A DNA stretch of 64,000 nucleotides from Anisakis pegreffii (lineage: Eukaryota > Nematoda > Chromadorea > Rhabditida > Anisakidae): contig JAPYMA010001478.1 in assembly GCA_035041965.1 (NCBI GenBank), positions 124,001 to 188,000 on the forward strand, written 5' to 3'. The translations under genes and the position numbers were made by a program. Shown piece by piece: positions 38,036 to 51,370 of the stretch; position 1 is the first letter of the stretch; every line of letters begins with the position of its first letter. The notes beneath the pieces were generated by a model, which ran no database searches, was not told the DNA's origin, and saw only the letters and a list, made by a program, of their open reading frames with translations.

Positions 38036-39326
38036 ATTATTTCTGACTTGTTTGCCGCTCTAAACCCTATCATTGAAAGTAACCTTGAATATTTGCCTGA
38101 AGTTCCACTGAAATCAACCCACAGCTAAGAGCATTTCCATTGCTAGATTCAGATTTAGCTTGTTATGAAATTAAATATATCTTGTTATGAAAGCTTGTTA
38201 TGAAAGCATCCGAAATTTCCCATACTGATGATGTTCGAAATTTCCAGTACTGTCTTCATGAATTCTTATTCTTTTGAAATCAATTCCTACTTGTAAATCC
38301 ATTCTCATATTTGCTGTCACTTAAAAGCATTCTCATTGTCGCAGTTCTCGATAAACAACCCATTTTGTTCATATCCTCATTCTCTAACAGAGTTGCTTCT
38401 TTAATATCCTCAGCTAGTAACAACTTCCATTATGAACTGTAAGTTTACATACTATGCTCAACTGTAAGTTTCCATTCAGAAATGATGTTTGTTGTTATTG
38501 TTACTGTTACAATTACAACTCTGTTTGCTGAATGTAATTCGAAAATGAACTTTTGAATGTAAGAAGGAAGCGATTTACATCATCTTCGTCAATTTGCTGA
38601 AACACTTCAACGATCGTCAACCAAAAATACGCGTTCAGCAAACACCTCATAAACTTCTGAAGTATACCTTGTGATGTTAATTACATATCTGTATTACAGC
38701 TGGATGCAGTTTTTTCCTCATCGTTACTGCTAGTGATCAGCTTTTTTGTGATCATTTCGGTTTTATGATCCTACAAAGTCCTTATACAATTTAAACAACA
38801 ATCAACTACAGAAATGATTTAATGAGCAAGCGTGAGACAATGCTTTTCAATATCCGATTCAGCTGACAACCGCAAAACATCATAATGATATCAACAGTTT
38901 AACTGGTGGCTTTATATAGTGCAGAGTCGATTAAAGCAAAGTGAGATGTCATCCAAATGAACGGCAAACAGCAACTCCATGAAGATTACGCAGAGCTTAA
39001 TCAAATAACCACCCACTAACCTTACCACTATGCTAAAGACACACACAAATTGCTTGACAAGATCGTTATACGCTGTGGAATATATTGTACCGAATCGAGA
39101 TTGTATTGAAGGACGTTGTGATAGAATGGATAGTGAAAAAAAGTAAAGAAAAAGTCAAATGAGAAGGAAATTCGTTGAATCGATCTCGAGTAGGACGGTG
39201 CTGGTTGGATAGTAAAATCATTTAAGTATAGTGCTACTGAACGTTCACATCAGTCGAGCTTCACCTAGCACCTAACCCTAAGATAACGTTTATAACTTTC
39301 CAAATCTTAAATCGATCCCAGAAGGA
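38036..39326. other. Upstream region of myosin copy 1
   Basis: No exon is visible. A TATA-like TTTATATAG lies near 38912-38920, about 400 bases before the start codon at 39327. That distance would fit a promoter followed by a 5' untranslated region, but this is only suggestive. Confidence 0.3.
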
Positions 39327-42300
39327 ATGGCTGCAGAATACGAGAGCGATCCAGGATGGCAATATCTGAGGAGAAGTCGCGAACAAATGATTATGGTAAG
39401 TTTATAATTTCTAATGAAATTATTCAAAGCTCAATGGACAAATCGAGCAATGAAGAGGATAGTTCAATGAATTCAATTTTTTATCTATGGTTAAATAAAT
39501 CATTCACATTTTTCTTTACTGTTCTAAAACATCAGTATTTCCTCAGGTGGAATTGAAGCAATTTAGGCTTCACGTGAATGTTGTTACAACTACAAGGACT
39601 TATTTTTTAGTTTAGAATGTTTTAAAAACCTTATCTGAACAACTTTATGGTATCATTGCAGCATTTCTGCAAATTTGAGTGTTTTATGAGTCGCTCGCTC
39701 ACTGTGTTAGAGTTGAATGACTTCACACGATGGCAACCCTTTCAGGACCAGTCCATTCCATATGACACCAAAAAGAATTGCTGGGTACCGGATAAAGATG
39801 AAGGTTATGTTGCCGGCGAAATCGTCGCTACGAAAGGAGATGTTCTTACTATTATGTGTGGCGGAACTGAGGTTACTGACTTGAAAACTTTTCAAACCGA
39901 ACGAACCATTCCTTACGTTTCAAGACTGAAGTGCACTTGATTCATCCTTCAAATTTTTGCCTTTGAAGTAGGTTTCATAAGATCTATGAATGGTATATAT
40001 CAAAGCGCAACTTAATGTACAGACCGCGGTCGAATACATTTCGTGAAACAGCAGCAGTGATTCAGAATAATAGTTCAGAACAAGGCTCGCGGAAAATAAC
40101 GTGCGACTTTTAATTTGCTGAAAATCATTTTTCGTCTCACCTATTCTGTGTTCCATAAAAAGAGAAGATCGTTTTTCTTTCAGAGAACCGTGAAGAAGGA
40201 TATGATCTATCAAATGAATCCACCAAAGTACGAGAAAACCGAAGACATGTCGAACTTAACAATCCTCAATGACGCTTCCGTACTGCACAATCTACGTGCA
40301 CGATATGCAGCAATGCTCATCTATGTTAGTTCTTGTGCAATCCATAATTGGAGTTACTTTAATGCTTGCGATCTTCAAACGAAATATTACCCCGATCCTC
40401 ATCAATTTCTTGAGTTACTGCATCAGTAGATCCTGTATTTTCAATATCTGATAAGGTATTTCTGTTCTTGAATTGACGTTTGAGTGAACCGAAGCATGGT
40501 GATCTGCAAGTAGAAAAAATAACACACTAGCATAGTGATAGAAAAATAAAATAAAATAGCTTAGGTATTGTATACTGAAGGTAGGTATAGACGACTGCAA
40601 GCTGGGATGAACTAATGCCGCAAAACGACATCAAACTTTCCACTGAATGACGCATTGAAGTAGTATGGGTAAACTTTGTTTAAGAAATTTTTCGAGTGAA
40701 CAGAAGCAGTCATTATAGCATACAATATGAAAAAGTACAATGCAGTTCCCTCGTTTCATTTATTGGATACATCATCAATGAAAAAATGCTAGATCAATTT
40801 GAAGACGAACGAACCAGAGTATCGGTTTCATCTTCAGGTTACTGAAAGAGTATAGAATGAATAAATTCATCTTTTATAGACATATTCGGGTTTATTCTGT
40901 GTTGTGATCAACCCGTATAAACGTTTACCGATCTACACGAATTCCGTTGCGAAAATGTTTATGGGCAAACGACGAGCTGAGATGCCACCTCATCTGTTCG
41001 CAGTATCCGATGAAGCATATCGAAATATGCTTCAGAATCACACAAATCAATCGATGCTCATCACCGGCGAATCTGGTGCCGGTAAAACAGAGAATACCAA
41101 AAAGGTCAATGACGCGAACACATCCAATTTGCTTTTTCAAATGATGTGTCAATCGCCTGATGAAATTTCTAAATGTGCGAAATGTCCAAATGAACAAATC
41201 AAATGACCCAAAAATGCTGAAAAAACCTCAAACCGAAAGCAAAATGAGTTTGTCATTGCGTCAGTGAATTGATGCTACAAACTTTTTAGAGAGAATTGAC
41301 TAAATAACTGCGCTCTTGCATTTTTAACGAAGGTGGACATTTTAAGGTGATTGCATATTTTGCAACAGTTGGTGCAAGTCAATCGGATTCGAGCGCGACT
41401 GGTGAGGGAACTAAGAAGAAGGCGACATTAGAAGATCAAATCGTACAGACAAATCCAGTGCTTGAAGCATTTGGTAATGCGCGAACAGTCAGAAACAACA
41501 ATTCATCGCGATTTGGAAAATTTATACGAATTCATTTCTCAAAGTATGGAAAATTGGCATCATGTGATATTGAACATTGTGAGTTTGTTTGAGTTTGATA
41601 ATATATTTGTGGTTCTTGATAATTTTTTCAATAATTCCATAGCACGTTCTGTTGCTGTGAGAGACTGCAAGAAACTGCTGCTGAAAAGTGCATGGTGGAA
41701 TGTTGATTCGATGAAGCAATTCTACTGCTATTTAAGAAACTCATCATTACTGAGATGAAAGTCTCTCATTGATCACCACAATTTGTCTGTATGATCTATG
41801 GTGGAGGAATTTTATTTTTCAGATTTGTTGGAGAAATCGCGTGTAATCAGACAAGCGCCAGGAGAACGATGCTACCATATCTTTTATCAGATGACATCAG
41901 ACTTCAAACCAGAACTGAAACCAGCTCTTCTATTGGACAAGCCATTACGTGAATATTGGTTTGTTGCCCAAGCCGAACTTACAGTAGATGGGATGAACGA
42001 TACTGAAGAGTTTAAACTGACTGATGAGGCATTCGATATTCTACATTTCACTGAAGAAGAAAAAATGAATTGTTACAAGTTGATGTCTGCACATATGCAT
42101 ATTGGCAATATGAAATTCAAGCAACGTCCACGAGAGGAACAAGCTGAACCCGACGGCACTGATGAAGCCGAAAAGGTATGTGCTCAAACGCTAATGTTGT
42201 TACATGCATAATCGTTTCAACAGAAGAGTCATCAAGTACTCCTCAGTTTCAACGAGCAAACGGGTGCTTTTCTGTTTAGAAGCGCTCTTGAATTCAACAT

Positions 42301-44855
42301 ATGTATTCGTTCTGGAACAGATCGTTGAACTCAATACATGAATTCAATGACGGTTGCGGAAAACGTAACTAATGACAATATTTTAAACTCTCCACCAAGG
42401 GAAGAACGATTTATCCATCAGAGTATGCTGACCTTGAGCGGTGATAGTCCGGATTTGCACATTGCATATTTCGAAGTTTCGAACCCGAAAATGTCATTAC
42501 ATGTATGCTCTTCAGAAACTCAATGAGAATCTATCAATACGTCAAGCAATTATCACGTTTGAAAGCTATATTCAATTGAGACTAGTGAAAATTCAGGCGG
42601 CTGCGATGTACGGAGTAGAAACGGATGTGTTTCTGAAGGCATTCACACGTCCACGAGTGAAGGTTGGCACAGAATGGGTGAATAAGGGTCAAAATATGGA
42701 GCAGGTGCAGTGGGGTGTTGGTGCGATGGGTAAGGCCATCTACGCACGCGTTTTTCATTGGCTCGTCAAAAAATGCAATGAAACGTTGGATCAGAAAGGT
42801 GTGGACAGAGATCACTTCATCGGAGTGCTTGATATCGCTGGATTTGAAATTTTCGACGTGAGTTCATCGTATCCATTTGAGCAGTTTCTTCGTGTGAATA
42901 TTTTTTGTAACGTACATATTTCATTTTGTAACTAGTAAAAGAATACATAAAATATATTTCATTTTTTAAATCAGAAATTATGAATGGAATGAAATATATT
43001 ACATATTCTTTTTATGTACAAAATAAAATATGTTGATTGAATCCTTTCATTAGGTAAAGAATGAAATATAGTATGCACATCATGGACAAACTGTGATAGG
43101 TCAGGTACAAGATGAAGTGTATCGTGTAGTTTTGAAAAAATCGCCTTTCTAGATTATTGTTTGAATGAGACTGAGAGTAATAAGAATAGTACAATTTGTT
43201 TCTTTATTGATCATGATATCAAGGTGATTACAATAACTGATCACTGGCATTTGCCTCTTTGATATCATAGAGTATCAATTCTGTTTTCGATTTGGATGTT
43301 CCCGTCGGGTCATCAATAGTGCTTCTCATACGTTCCGCAGCCTCTTTCCAGCTGTTTTCAGTGATATCGCATGAAAATTACCGTCCAGTGTAATGAGCAC
43401 ACTCACCATGTTATCTGAAAATATATTTTACGGAAGGATGAAATATAATCATCGAAAAGCATCTTTCAATTTTTAGAAGGACACCATAAATACGGTTGTT
43501 TATGTGAGCGAAAGAAATTTCAGTGAAGTTGTCTACGCATGAATATTACGCACTAGCTTCACGAAATAACGAATTTCAGCTCAATTCCTTCGAACAACTC
43601 TGGATCAATTTTGTGAACGAGAAGTTGCAACAGTTCTTTAACCATCACATGTTTGTGCTGGAACAGGAAGAGTATGCGAGAGAGGGTATTGAATGGACGT
43701 TCATCGATTTCGGTTTGGATCTTCAAGCTTGCATTGAGCTGATCGAGAAACCGATGGGTATCCTCTCGATGCTCGATGAAGAGTGCATTGTGCCGAAGGC
43801 TAGTGATATGACACTCGCTCAGAAACTCAATGAACAACATCTCGGTAAACATTCGAATTTCGAGAAGCCAAAACCACCAAAGGGTAAGCAAGCTGAGGCA
43901 CACTTCGCAATGCGTCACTACGCTGGTGTTGTTCGCTACAACGTGACAAACTGGCTGGAAAAGAACAAGGATCCTTTAAACGACACGGTTGCCACATGCC
44001 TTAAAGCATCAAAAGGCAACGCCCTGTTGAATGTGATATGGTCGGATTACACAACACAGGAAGAGGCAGCGAGTGCATCTAAGACTACAGTAAAAAAGAA
44101 GGGAAAATCAGGATCATTCATGACGGTATCGAATCTGTATCGTGAATCGCTGAATAAACTTATGACAATGCTTCATAAAACCCATCCGCATTTCATTCGA
44201 TGCATTATTCCGAATGAAAAGAAGAAATCAGGTCTATTGGATGCTGCACTCGTCCTCAATCAACTCACCTGTAACGGTGTACTGGAAGGAATTCGTATCT
44301 GCCGTAAAGGATTCCCTAACAGAACTCTTCATGCAGACTACGTTCAACGCTATGCTATTTTGGGTGCAGTCGAAGCGAAATCAAGTGCCGATCCCAAAGA
44401 GTGCGCCGTCAAAATGTTGGAAAAGCTTGTCCGTGAAGGCTCGATGAAAGAAGAAATGTATCGCATCGGTCATACAAAAGTAAGTACATTTTGATAAATG
44501 TGTTCATACCTCAGTACTACGAATGAATTTGGTTATCCCTTACGTTGGTTCCAAGCTTGGATTGGACCGAAATTCGCTGCAACAGGCACAGAATGTCTTT
44601 TTACGAAGGTCAGATGTGCATAAAGAATAACTAATAATTTTAAGGTGACTAAATTTTTTGAACAATGAACAGTTGAGCGGTTGATCTGTAATGTTCATAC
44701 TGAAAGACTAGAAACATTTTGTTTCAAAACTCAACGACATATTTCAGGTGTTCTTCAAAGCCGGTGTCCTCGCTCATCTGGAAGAACTTCGCGATGAAAA
44801 GCTCAACTATCTCATCACCGGTTTCCAGGCACAAATCCGACAGTACTTCAAAATT
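39327..44855 (+). other. Motor and neck region of myosin copy 1 (exons 1-9)
   Basis: Exons 1-9 encode about residues 1-805: SH3-like N-terminus, ATP site (exon 4), loop 1 and switch I (exon 5), upper 50K (exons 6-7), relay, loop 2 and SH helices (exon 8), and the start of the converter and neck (exon 9). Loop 2 is Lys-rich ([10 protein letters not shown]), as expected for actin binding. The usual Phe at the start of exon 8 (FNSFEQL in other myosins and in copy 2) is Leu here (LNSFEQL). Confidence 0.85.
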
Positions 44856-47800
44856 GTAGAGAATTTAATGCATCAATGTTTCATCAATAATACAGCAACC
44901 AAATAATTCAGTATTCCTTCACGGCCTGTCAGCATAATGAATGATTAATTTAGGAGTATTAGAACTCTTAATCTGCATGTCCTTCCCTAAGAGTGACGTT
45001 TTTTTTCGGGCGCACTTATTCACGAATTCAAGAAATGAGTACAAAATTTCGAAGATGATTTTTTTTTGGTATTCCACCGTTTGTCTGCACCCATGTGTGT
45101 TCATGAAAATTAGTTGCCATGCCATTGTAAACTAATCTGTGCATAGAGCATTTTTACTTGTGCAAGATAAGTTTTACCACAGTTTTCATAATAATCAACC
45201 AGTTATAAAAGAAAGACTAAGTGTTGAGACTGTTGCTGATAAAGTGAATGTGAAGATAATCCATTTCAGATAGACCTCAAAGAAAGACAGGAGAGATTCG
45301 TAGCCAGTAAGTTGATTCAGCGGAGTGTTGGTGGTTGGGTTCGAACGATGCAGTGGCCTTGGCTGAGACTCATCATCGAGACGATACCAATCGTGAGAGC
45401 AAGCAAACTTGAGGAAACATTAGAAGAACTGAGAAGAAGTGTGGCCGAAAGAGAAGAGTTGGTTAAAATGAAACGGAAAGAGATTCGGAAATTCGAAGAA
45501 AAAGTTGATGAAACGTTAACTGAGAAGGCGAGCCTCTTTGCAGAAATCAAAAACTCAAAATCCGGTAACACTGAGGCCGAAGAACACATTGAAAAGATGG
45601 CGGCTCAGAACGAAGATCTTGAAAGAACGTTGGGTGAGGAGAACGAAAAACTGCAAAATGAGGAGAAGCGTGCTGAAAGCGTTTCTTCAGCAAAAGCAGA
45701 TCTCGATCAACAAATGGATTCACTCAAGAAAGCGATGCGAGACAGTGACGCCACAAAACGGAGGCTCGCTTCAGAAAAGGCGATACGAGATGCACAACTT
45801 CGTTCGTTGACGAATGAGGTTTCTCAACAACAAGACGATATTACAAAAGCACAAAAAGAATGCAAACATCAATACGATAAGGCGAAACGCTTGACCAATG
45901 AACTGAGGGAACAAACTGAAAAATCCAATCACAGCAATCGATCAAAAGCCAAACTTGAAGAGGCACTTCAAGCTAGTGAAGATGCGCTCGAGCGAGAAAG
46001 ACGCCTTCGAATGGACACGGATAAGGCGAAAAGGAAGGTTGAAGGTGATTCGAGAATAGCACGAGAGACATTGGACGAGATTGATGCTCAACGAAAAGAT
46101 ATGCAGAATCGAATGAAAACCAAAGATACGGAACTGCACGCAGTGAACGTTCGCCTAGAGGATGCACAAGCCGGAGTGGGACGTGCTGATAAGCAGATCA
46201 AGGAGGGAAATGCCCGAATCGAAGAGCTAGAGATGGAGCTGAGAATGGTTCGAGATGCGCGATTGCGAACTGATCGTAACAAAGCGGATTTGCAACGGGA
46301 AATTGACGCGATAATGGAGCAAATGAATGATCAGAGTGGTGTTGAATCAGTGCGATTCGAGGCGGCGAAGAAACAAGACTGCGAAATAGCAAGGCTGAGG
46401 CGTGAGTTGGACGAAACCAAAATGAAACATGAAACGCTGACTGCTGCGTTACGCAAGAAAGGAAACGATGCTGTATCGGAGCTGAGCGATCAGCTGTTTA
46501 CGATAAAGAAAAGCAGTTCGCGGATAGAGCATGAGCGCAGTGAACTGCAGCGACAACTTGATGAATCGAGTGTGCAGATGGACTCAATCACAAAAGAACG
46601 TGTTGAGTGTGAACGTTACAATAAATCCGTGCAGCTGAGCCTATCGGATATGGAGACAACGGATGCACAGCAATCAAGTCAACTCCAAGAATTCCTTTGT
46701 GTACGTGGTCGTTTGTTGGGTGACAATACCGACTTGACGCATCAAGTTCAGGAGTTAGAGGAACAGCTGAGCATGATGATGCGATTGAAAAGTGAGTGTG
46801 TTAGCGAAGCGGATCAAGCAAAACGAGCGGCACTCGAAGAGAGTCGTGAACGTCAAAATGTTGCAGCGCATGTGAGAAATCTTGAGATGGAGTTGGAGCA
46901 GTTGCGGTCTCAGTTCGACGATGAAGTGGACGGTAAAGTGGAGTTGAGAAGACAGTTGCAACGAACTGAAGGCGAGATTGAGCAATGGAAAGGTCGTTTC
47001 GAAGATCAAGACTTACTGTCGATGGAGAGCGTTGAGCAGATGAAACATAAACAAGCGGGTGAAATGCTTGAATTGGAACAAACAGTCGCCAATACTAACA
47101 GCAAAGTGAGTGCGTTGGAGAAGTTGAATACGCGAATGCGATTAGATGCTGATGAGGTCGGTGCTGAGGTGGAACGTGCAGCTGCGCTGATTGCACAGAT
47201 GAATCGAAAACAGAACGTGTTCGAGAATACGGTGGATGACTGGAAACGGAAGCATGCGGACGCACACGCTGAACTTGACACACAGCAACATCAGCATCGT
47301 TTAGTGACTGCAGACTTGTTCAAGGAGAAGACTGATGCGGGTAATTTGAGTGTACAACGTGAAGCATTCCAATATGAGAATGAGCAAATGAGCAAGGAAA
47401 TTGCCCATCTGCAGGAACAGTTCGCCGACAGTGCCAAAAGTGAGCACGATGCGAGGACACAAATTAAGCGATTAGAATTTGAGGTGAGCGAATTTCAAAA
47501 GGTCCTGGATGAGGTAGAAGCTGCAGTGGAAGTCGAGGAAGGAAAGCTATCAACAAATCAGTCGGAAATCCAACAACTCAGGTCACATGTTGAGAAAAGA
47601 CTACTGGAAAAAGATGCAGAATTCGAGAACGTCCGAAAAGTTCATCAGAAAAAACTCGAGACGCTACAGGTATGTGGTGTTCACACTTTCTTTATTTATA
47701 AGTCACTTGAAGTATTTCGGTCCTTGATCGACCTTCAGTCGACTAGACGTTGCTTTCAACTGAACTGGATTCTGTTGTTGTTAATGACAGCCGAACAATA

Positions 47801-50800
47801 GTATCAACTGCAAACTTAACATCATCAGGATAAAAAGATAGAGTAGCTTTTCAGAAACATTATTTTCTGCCAATATTAGCTCTTTATAATTGAGATCAGC
47901 ACCCAGCTTCACATAGTCATTTCTTATTGGTGACCCTCTAAACTTACCATCTGAAGAATTTATTAGGTTTTTCCCAGAAGAATATTCGAAGCAATTACCG
48001 AATAATTTTGCATGTTATTTTGACATGCACAAGATCAAATTCTAGGCTAGAACGGAGGCTGAGAAGAACGATAAAATGGAACTCCACCGGATTAAGCGGA
48101 ATTTGGAATTGGATATCAACGTAAGTTTCTGTTTAATGTCATGGATTGAATTCATGGAGAATATAGTTGATTGTTCTATTCGTAAGGTCACGAACGGTGC
48201 CACGAAATTATTCATTCAATGGAAATATTCATTTGTTGTGACCTACCGCTCTATCAAACACCTTCAATTGAACGGTATTGGTCAAGATTTGTTAGTCTGT
48301 AGCAGGGTTTCTCATAGACGGGGAAATTACCCCCTTGAAGGTAAGTTGAGGGTGTCAGAGGGTAATGTAGCTGGAACACCACTGTGATAGTGTTTTTTTT
48401 TTCACTTGGGTTGTCATCGTGTTTCGCTCATAGCATCACTGTTCTTTCTCCCCTCTTGTGAGTATCATTAGGTCATCTGCGCCTAAACGAAAGTCAGTTT
48501 AAAGTATTCAGAATTATTTCATAAGTTCCTCAATATATTGGCCGACATCGCCTTGTATGAGTAGCGGGGATTGATTGAGAGAAAGTAATATTTGGTGGAG
48601 TTGTTTTGTTATGATGAAATGCCTTTGTGATGGTGTTCTTTTCACTCGCTCTTCTTTATCTAAACGAAGCTCACTCATGGTAACCGTCTTCTTTATCCTA
48701 CTTTCTAAGTATCTTTAGCTCTTTTTTACCGCTTGATGACTGCTTTTCGTTGTTAATTGCTGAGGTTCATATTGTTTCAGCAATTGATAAATAAAGTTCT
48801 AAAAGTACTTGTTTCGTTCCAGAAAATTAATTTTTTCCACACCGCTGACGAATTTCTAGGCCGGTTTTCGGTTTTCCTTTGACGTTACGCGTAGAAGTAG
48901 TAAATTATTGTAACGGGAAGCGAGGGGGTAAGGACGGCCTATCAGACCATCGAAGGTTGTTAATGGAGCATCATAGCGTGAGAACCAGTGGTCTATCTAT
49001 ACTTTTGCTCAATCTCATAAATTTCTAATAGTTATCGGTTCTAGTATTCCTTTATTTCTAATAGTCATTTATCACTGATCTTATCTGTGAGTGTTTGAAT
49101 ATTCAAATGTATTTAAAAAATAATAGTTCAATAATAGTTCAGTTTCACTTTTTCATTATCATATAATGAAGTGCTTCTTGAAGGATATGGAAAACGCACT
49201 TGTGAATGTAAATCAGGCGAATTCGGAGGCACAGACCAATCTGAAATATTACGAGGAACAAATTAATGAATTACGTGCTGTGGTAGACGATGAACAAAGC
49301 CGACGTGAGCAATTCAGAGCCGATTTGATGTCTGCTGAAAAGAAACTCGCTGATGTAATGCGTGAAAAAGAAGGTGCAGCTAGCAAACTTATGCAGGTAA
49401 GTACGCTTGTGTTGCTCACGGCACCCACATTCATCCTAAAATTGTTGATAACGTTCAGTAACCTATCAATAATAATGACATATGCAAGTAGATGTTCAAG
49501 GATGAAAGTTAATCGTTCATTTATTTCGAAATTTTATAGCGAATCGACAAGATAATCTGCCTATGTCATCAATTATTATCATCGAGTATTATCCTCATTG
49601 TGATGACTATCATTAGTTGAATATTCGTGCTCGTAATAATGCTTCATTTCCTTGTTTCTCAACAAACTTATTCATGAATTCTTCCATTTTGTTGTTCTCC
49701 TTCAGTTGAAGCGTATCGAGAAACAAGCCGAGTCTGAGCTCTATGAAGAACGATCGAAGCAAGAAGCACTTTCGGTCGAAACTGAAGATTTGAGTTTAAT
49801 AAAGAGGAAATTAGACGCTGAGACTACATTCATGAAGGTAAATGGCAATTTTCATCATTGCTTTATTGTGATATTGATGTATCTAGCAATGGGTATTTAT
49901 AACATTGGACGGTTTGGATTTGAAGCTGAAAGTTGAGAAATGGAAGTAATTCAAGTTTAAAAAATTTAGTTATTGACGAAATGTGGTTATGAGAGTGTGA
50001 GGAAAGTTGAGTGATTGAACAGTAATGGGTGTATTCAGGCGGATCTCGATGAAGCTAACCAGGAGTTAAACGCGTGCGAGGAGCAATCAAAACAAATGCA
50101 GCAAGATGCATCCAGACTGTGTGAACAACTTTGCATTCAACAGAAAAACAGTGAAATGCTCGAAGGCCAACGGAAGGGTTTAGAGGCAAAATGCAAGGAG
50201 ATTGTACTGAGAATGGACGAAGTCGAGGCACAGCGCTTGCGAGGCAGTCAGAAGCGCATCTCGAAACTGGAGGCTCGAATCAAGTCGTTGACACAAGAAA
50301 CGGAAATGGAGAGAAGACGCTCGCAAGATCTGCTCAAGAAATGCTTTAAAGAAGATCGTAAGATTCAACAGTTGGAATTCGAGATGCAAGAAAACAAGAA
50401 ACGTTCACAACAACTGCAACAGGTTGTCGAGAAGTTGCAAGCGAAGAGTCGAGCGCAAAAGAAACTTGCTGATGAGGCGGTCAGTTTGCACGTTTGACTC
50501 TTGGTCATTATCGTTGTTGATTATTCGATGAATGGAACCAATCTAGTGCAAAATTATTTGTCTTCCAAGCTTTTTGTTCTTTCTTATTTAGAAGTTGATT
50601 TCGATAACGAAAAAAGTTTCATTCTCTTCTCTAAGAACGATTCTGGTAGTCAGAAATGCAATTTTAAATGAACTTTTTGACTCAATAAAACTTTATGTGT
50701 CCTACGTTCGTAAATATCATAAATTTCACTCAATCGTTCAATCCAAACCAATCATCCGCTCTCAATAGCTAGAGGATTCTGTCTTTGACTAAAAAACTGC

Positions 50801-51370
50801 TTCTCTACGATGACAGAAATAACTGATTATTTGTTTGGAATTAATAACTTTGATCGGTTAATCGATCGACCTTGTTGACCAAAGAAAGTAACTGCTATTG
50901 ATGCTATAATGGGTTCAGTTTTGTGTGCGTGTTGTGCAGGTCTCATTAGTGAACTCAAAGGTTTTGACGGTTCCACTGGATTATCGGGGTGCTAGAGCAT
51001 TGTTAAACCTATGTAGTCCTAGTATTGGTTTACATTACGCCTTTGAAAATTTAAGTAGAACAACGTAAATTTTTGAAAATTTCATCGGGTATGTGTATAA
51101 AGTATTAATGTCAGTGTTAATGTTCAGGAGTTACTGGGAAACGCAAATCTGATGAAGTATCGTCAATTGAACGCAGCACTTGAGAGCGTTGAGCATCGTG
51201 CTTCGAACGCAGAAAATGGCCTTCAACGAATCCGTTCCAAGCAGCGAATCGTCGACACGACCACAACGAAGACTCTTAATCAAATTAAAAATTCACCCTC
51301 ATTTGATAATCATTCGGTGCTATTTGCTGCAGAAGATGATGAAGAAAAACCTAGTCTGCATAACTTTTAG
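39327..51370 (+). CDS. Muscle myosin heavy chain (conventional class II), tandem copy 1
   Basis: Fifteen exons join in phase: 39327-39395, 39746-39871, 40184-40324, 40880-41104, 41347-41578, 41823-42175, 42597-42857, 43580-44479, 44748-44855, 45270-47669, 48046-48120, 49184-49396, 49706-49837, 50039-50479 and 51128-51370. The product has 1972 residues, close to the roughly 1965 of C. elegans UNC-54. It is an actin-activated ATPase motor that forms thick filaments. Visible parts are the N-terminal [13 protein letters not shown], the P-loop GESGAGKT near residue 174, switch [11 protein letters not shown], switch II DIAGFE near 461, the SH1 region [18 protein letters not shown], a short neck, and a coiled-coil rod from about residue 840. 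The tail ends in an acidic, Ser-poor piece ([16 protein letters not shown]), unlike the UNC-54 tail. AATAAA at 51392 follows the stop. Which muscle it serves cannot be told from sequence. Confidence 0.95.
41823..42175 (+). repeat. Exon 6 of myosin copy 1, nearly identical to exon 6 of copy 2
   Basis: The 353 bases differ from 56327-56679 at only five positions, four of them in the first 44 bases. One uninterrupted identical block is 224 bases long (41867-42090), and the last 84 bases are also identical. Flanking introns share nothing visible and neighbouring exons differ at many silent sites. Read as a gene-conversion tract. Confidence 0.85.
45270..47669 (+). other. Large rod exon of myosin copy 1
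   Basis: A single 2400-base exon encodes exactly 800 residues: the end of the neck, the head-rod junction around [13 protein letters not shown], then heptad-repeat coiled coil. The corresponding exon of copy 2 is also exactly 2400 bases, so the charge-repeat register has been kept although the sequences differ widely. Long frames on the opposite strand here are shadows of the coiled coil. Confidence 0.9.
48303..48990 (-). mobile_element. hAT-like non-autonomous element in intron 11 of myosin copy 1
   Basis: The ends CAGGGTTTCTCA and TGAGAACCAGTG are degenerate versions of the hAT-type terminus CAGTGGTTCTCA. The flanking octamers GTCTGTAG and GTCTATCT agree at 5 of 8 bases, as expected of an old 8-bp target duplication. 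A stretch near 48365-48395 (TAGCTGGAACACCACTGTGA) resembles the reverse complement of 56140-56175 in the element of copy 2. This indicates the same family in opposite orientation. No transposase frame is present. Confidence 0.65.

Noticed and set aside
43012..43520. Possible extra or mutually exclusive myosin exon in the 0.7-kb intron before exon 8
   Set aside because: No frame resembles myosin relay or converter sequence. The neighbouring exons already join without a gap.
45317..47283. Several minus-strand open frames of 60-90 codons inside the myosin rod exon
   Set aside because: They are antisense shadows of a Glu/Lys/Leu-rich coiled coil, giving Ser/Phe/Leu-rich nonsense proteins. The plus-strand frame is continuous for 800 codons.
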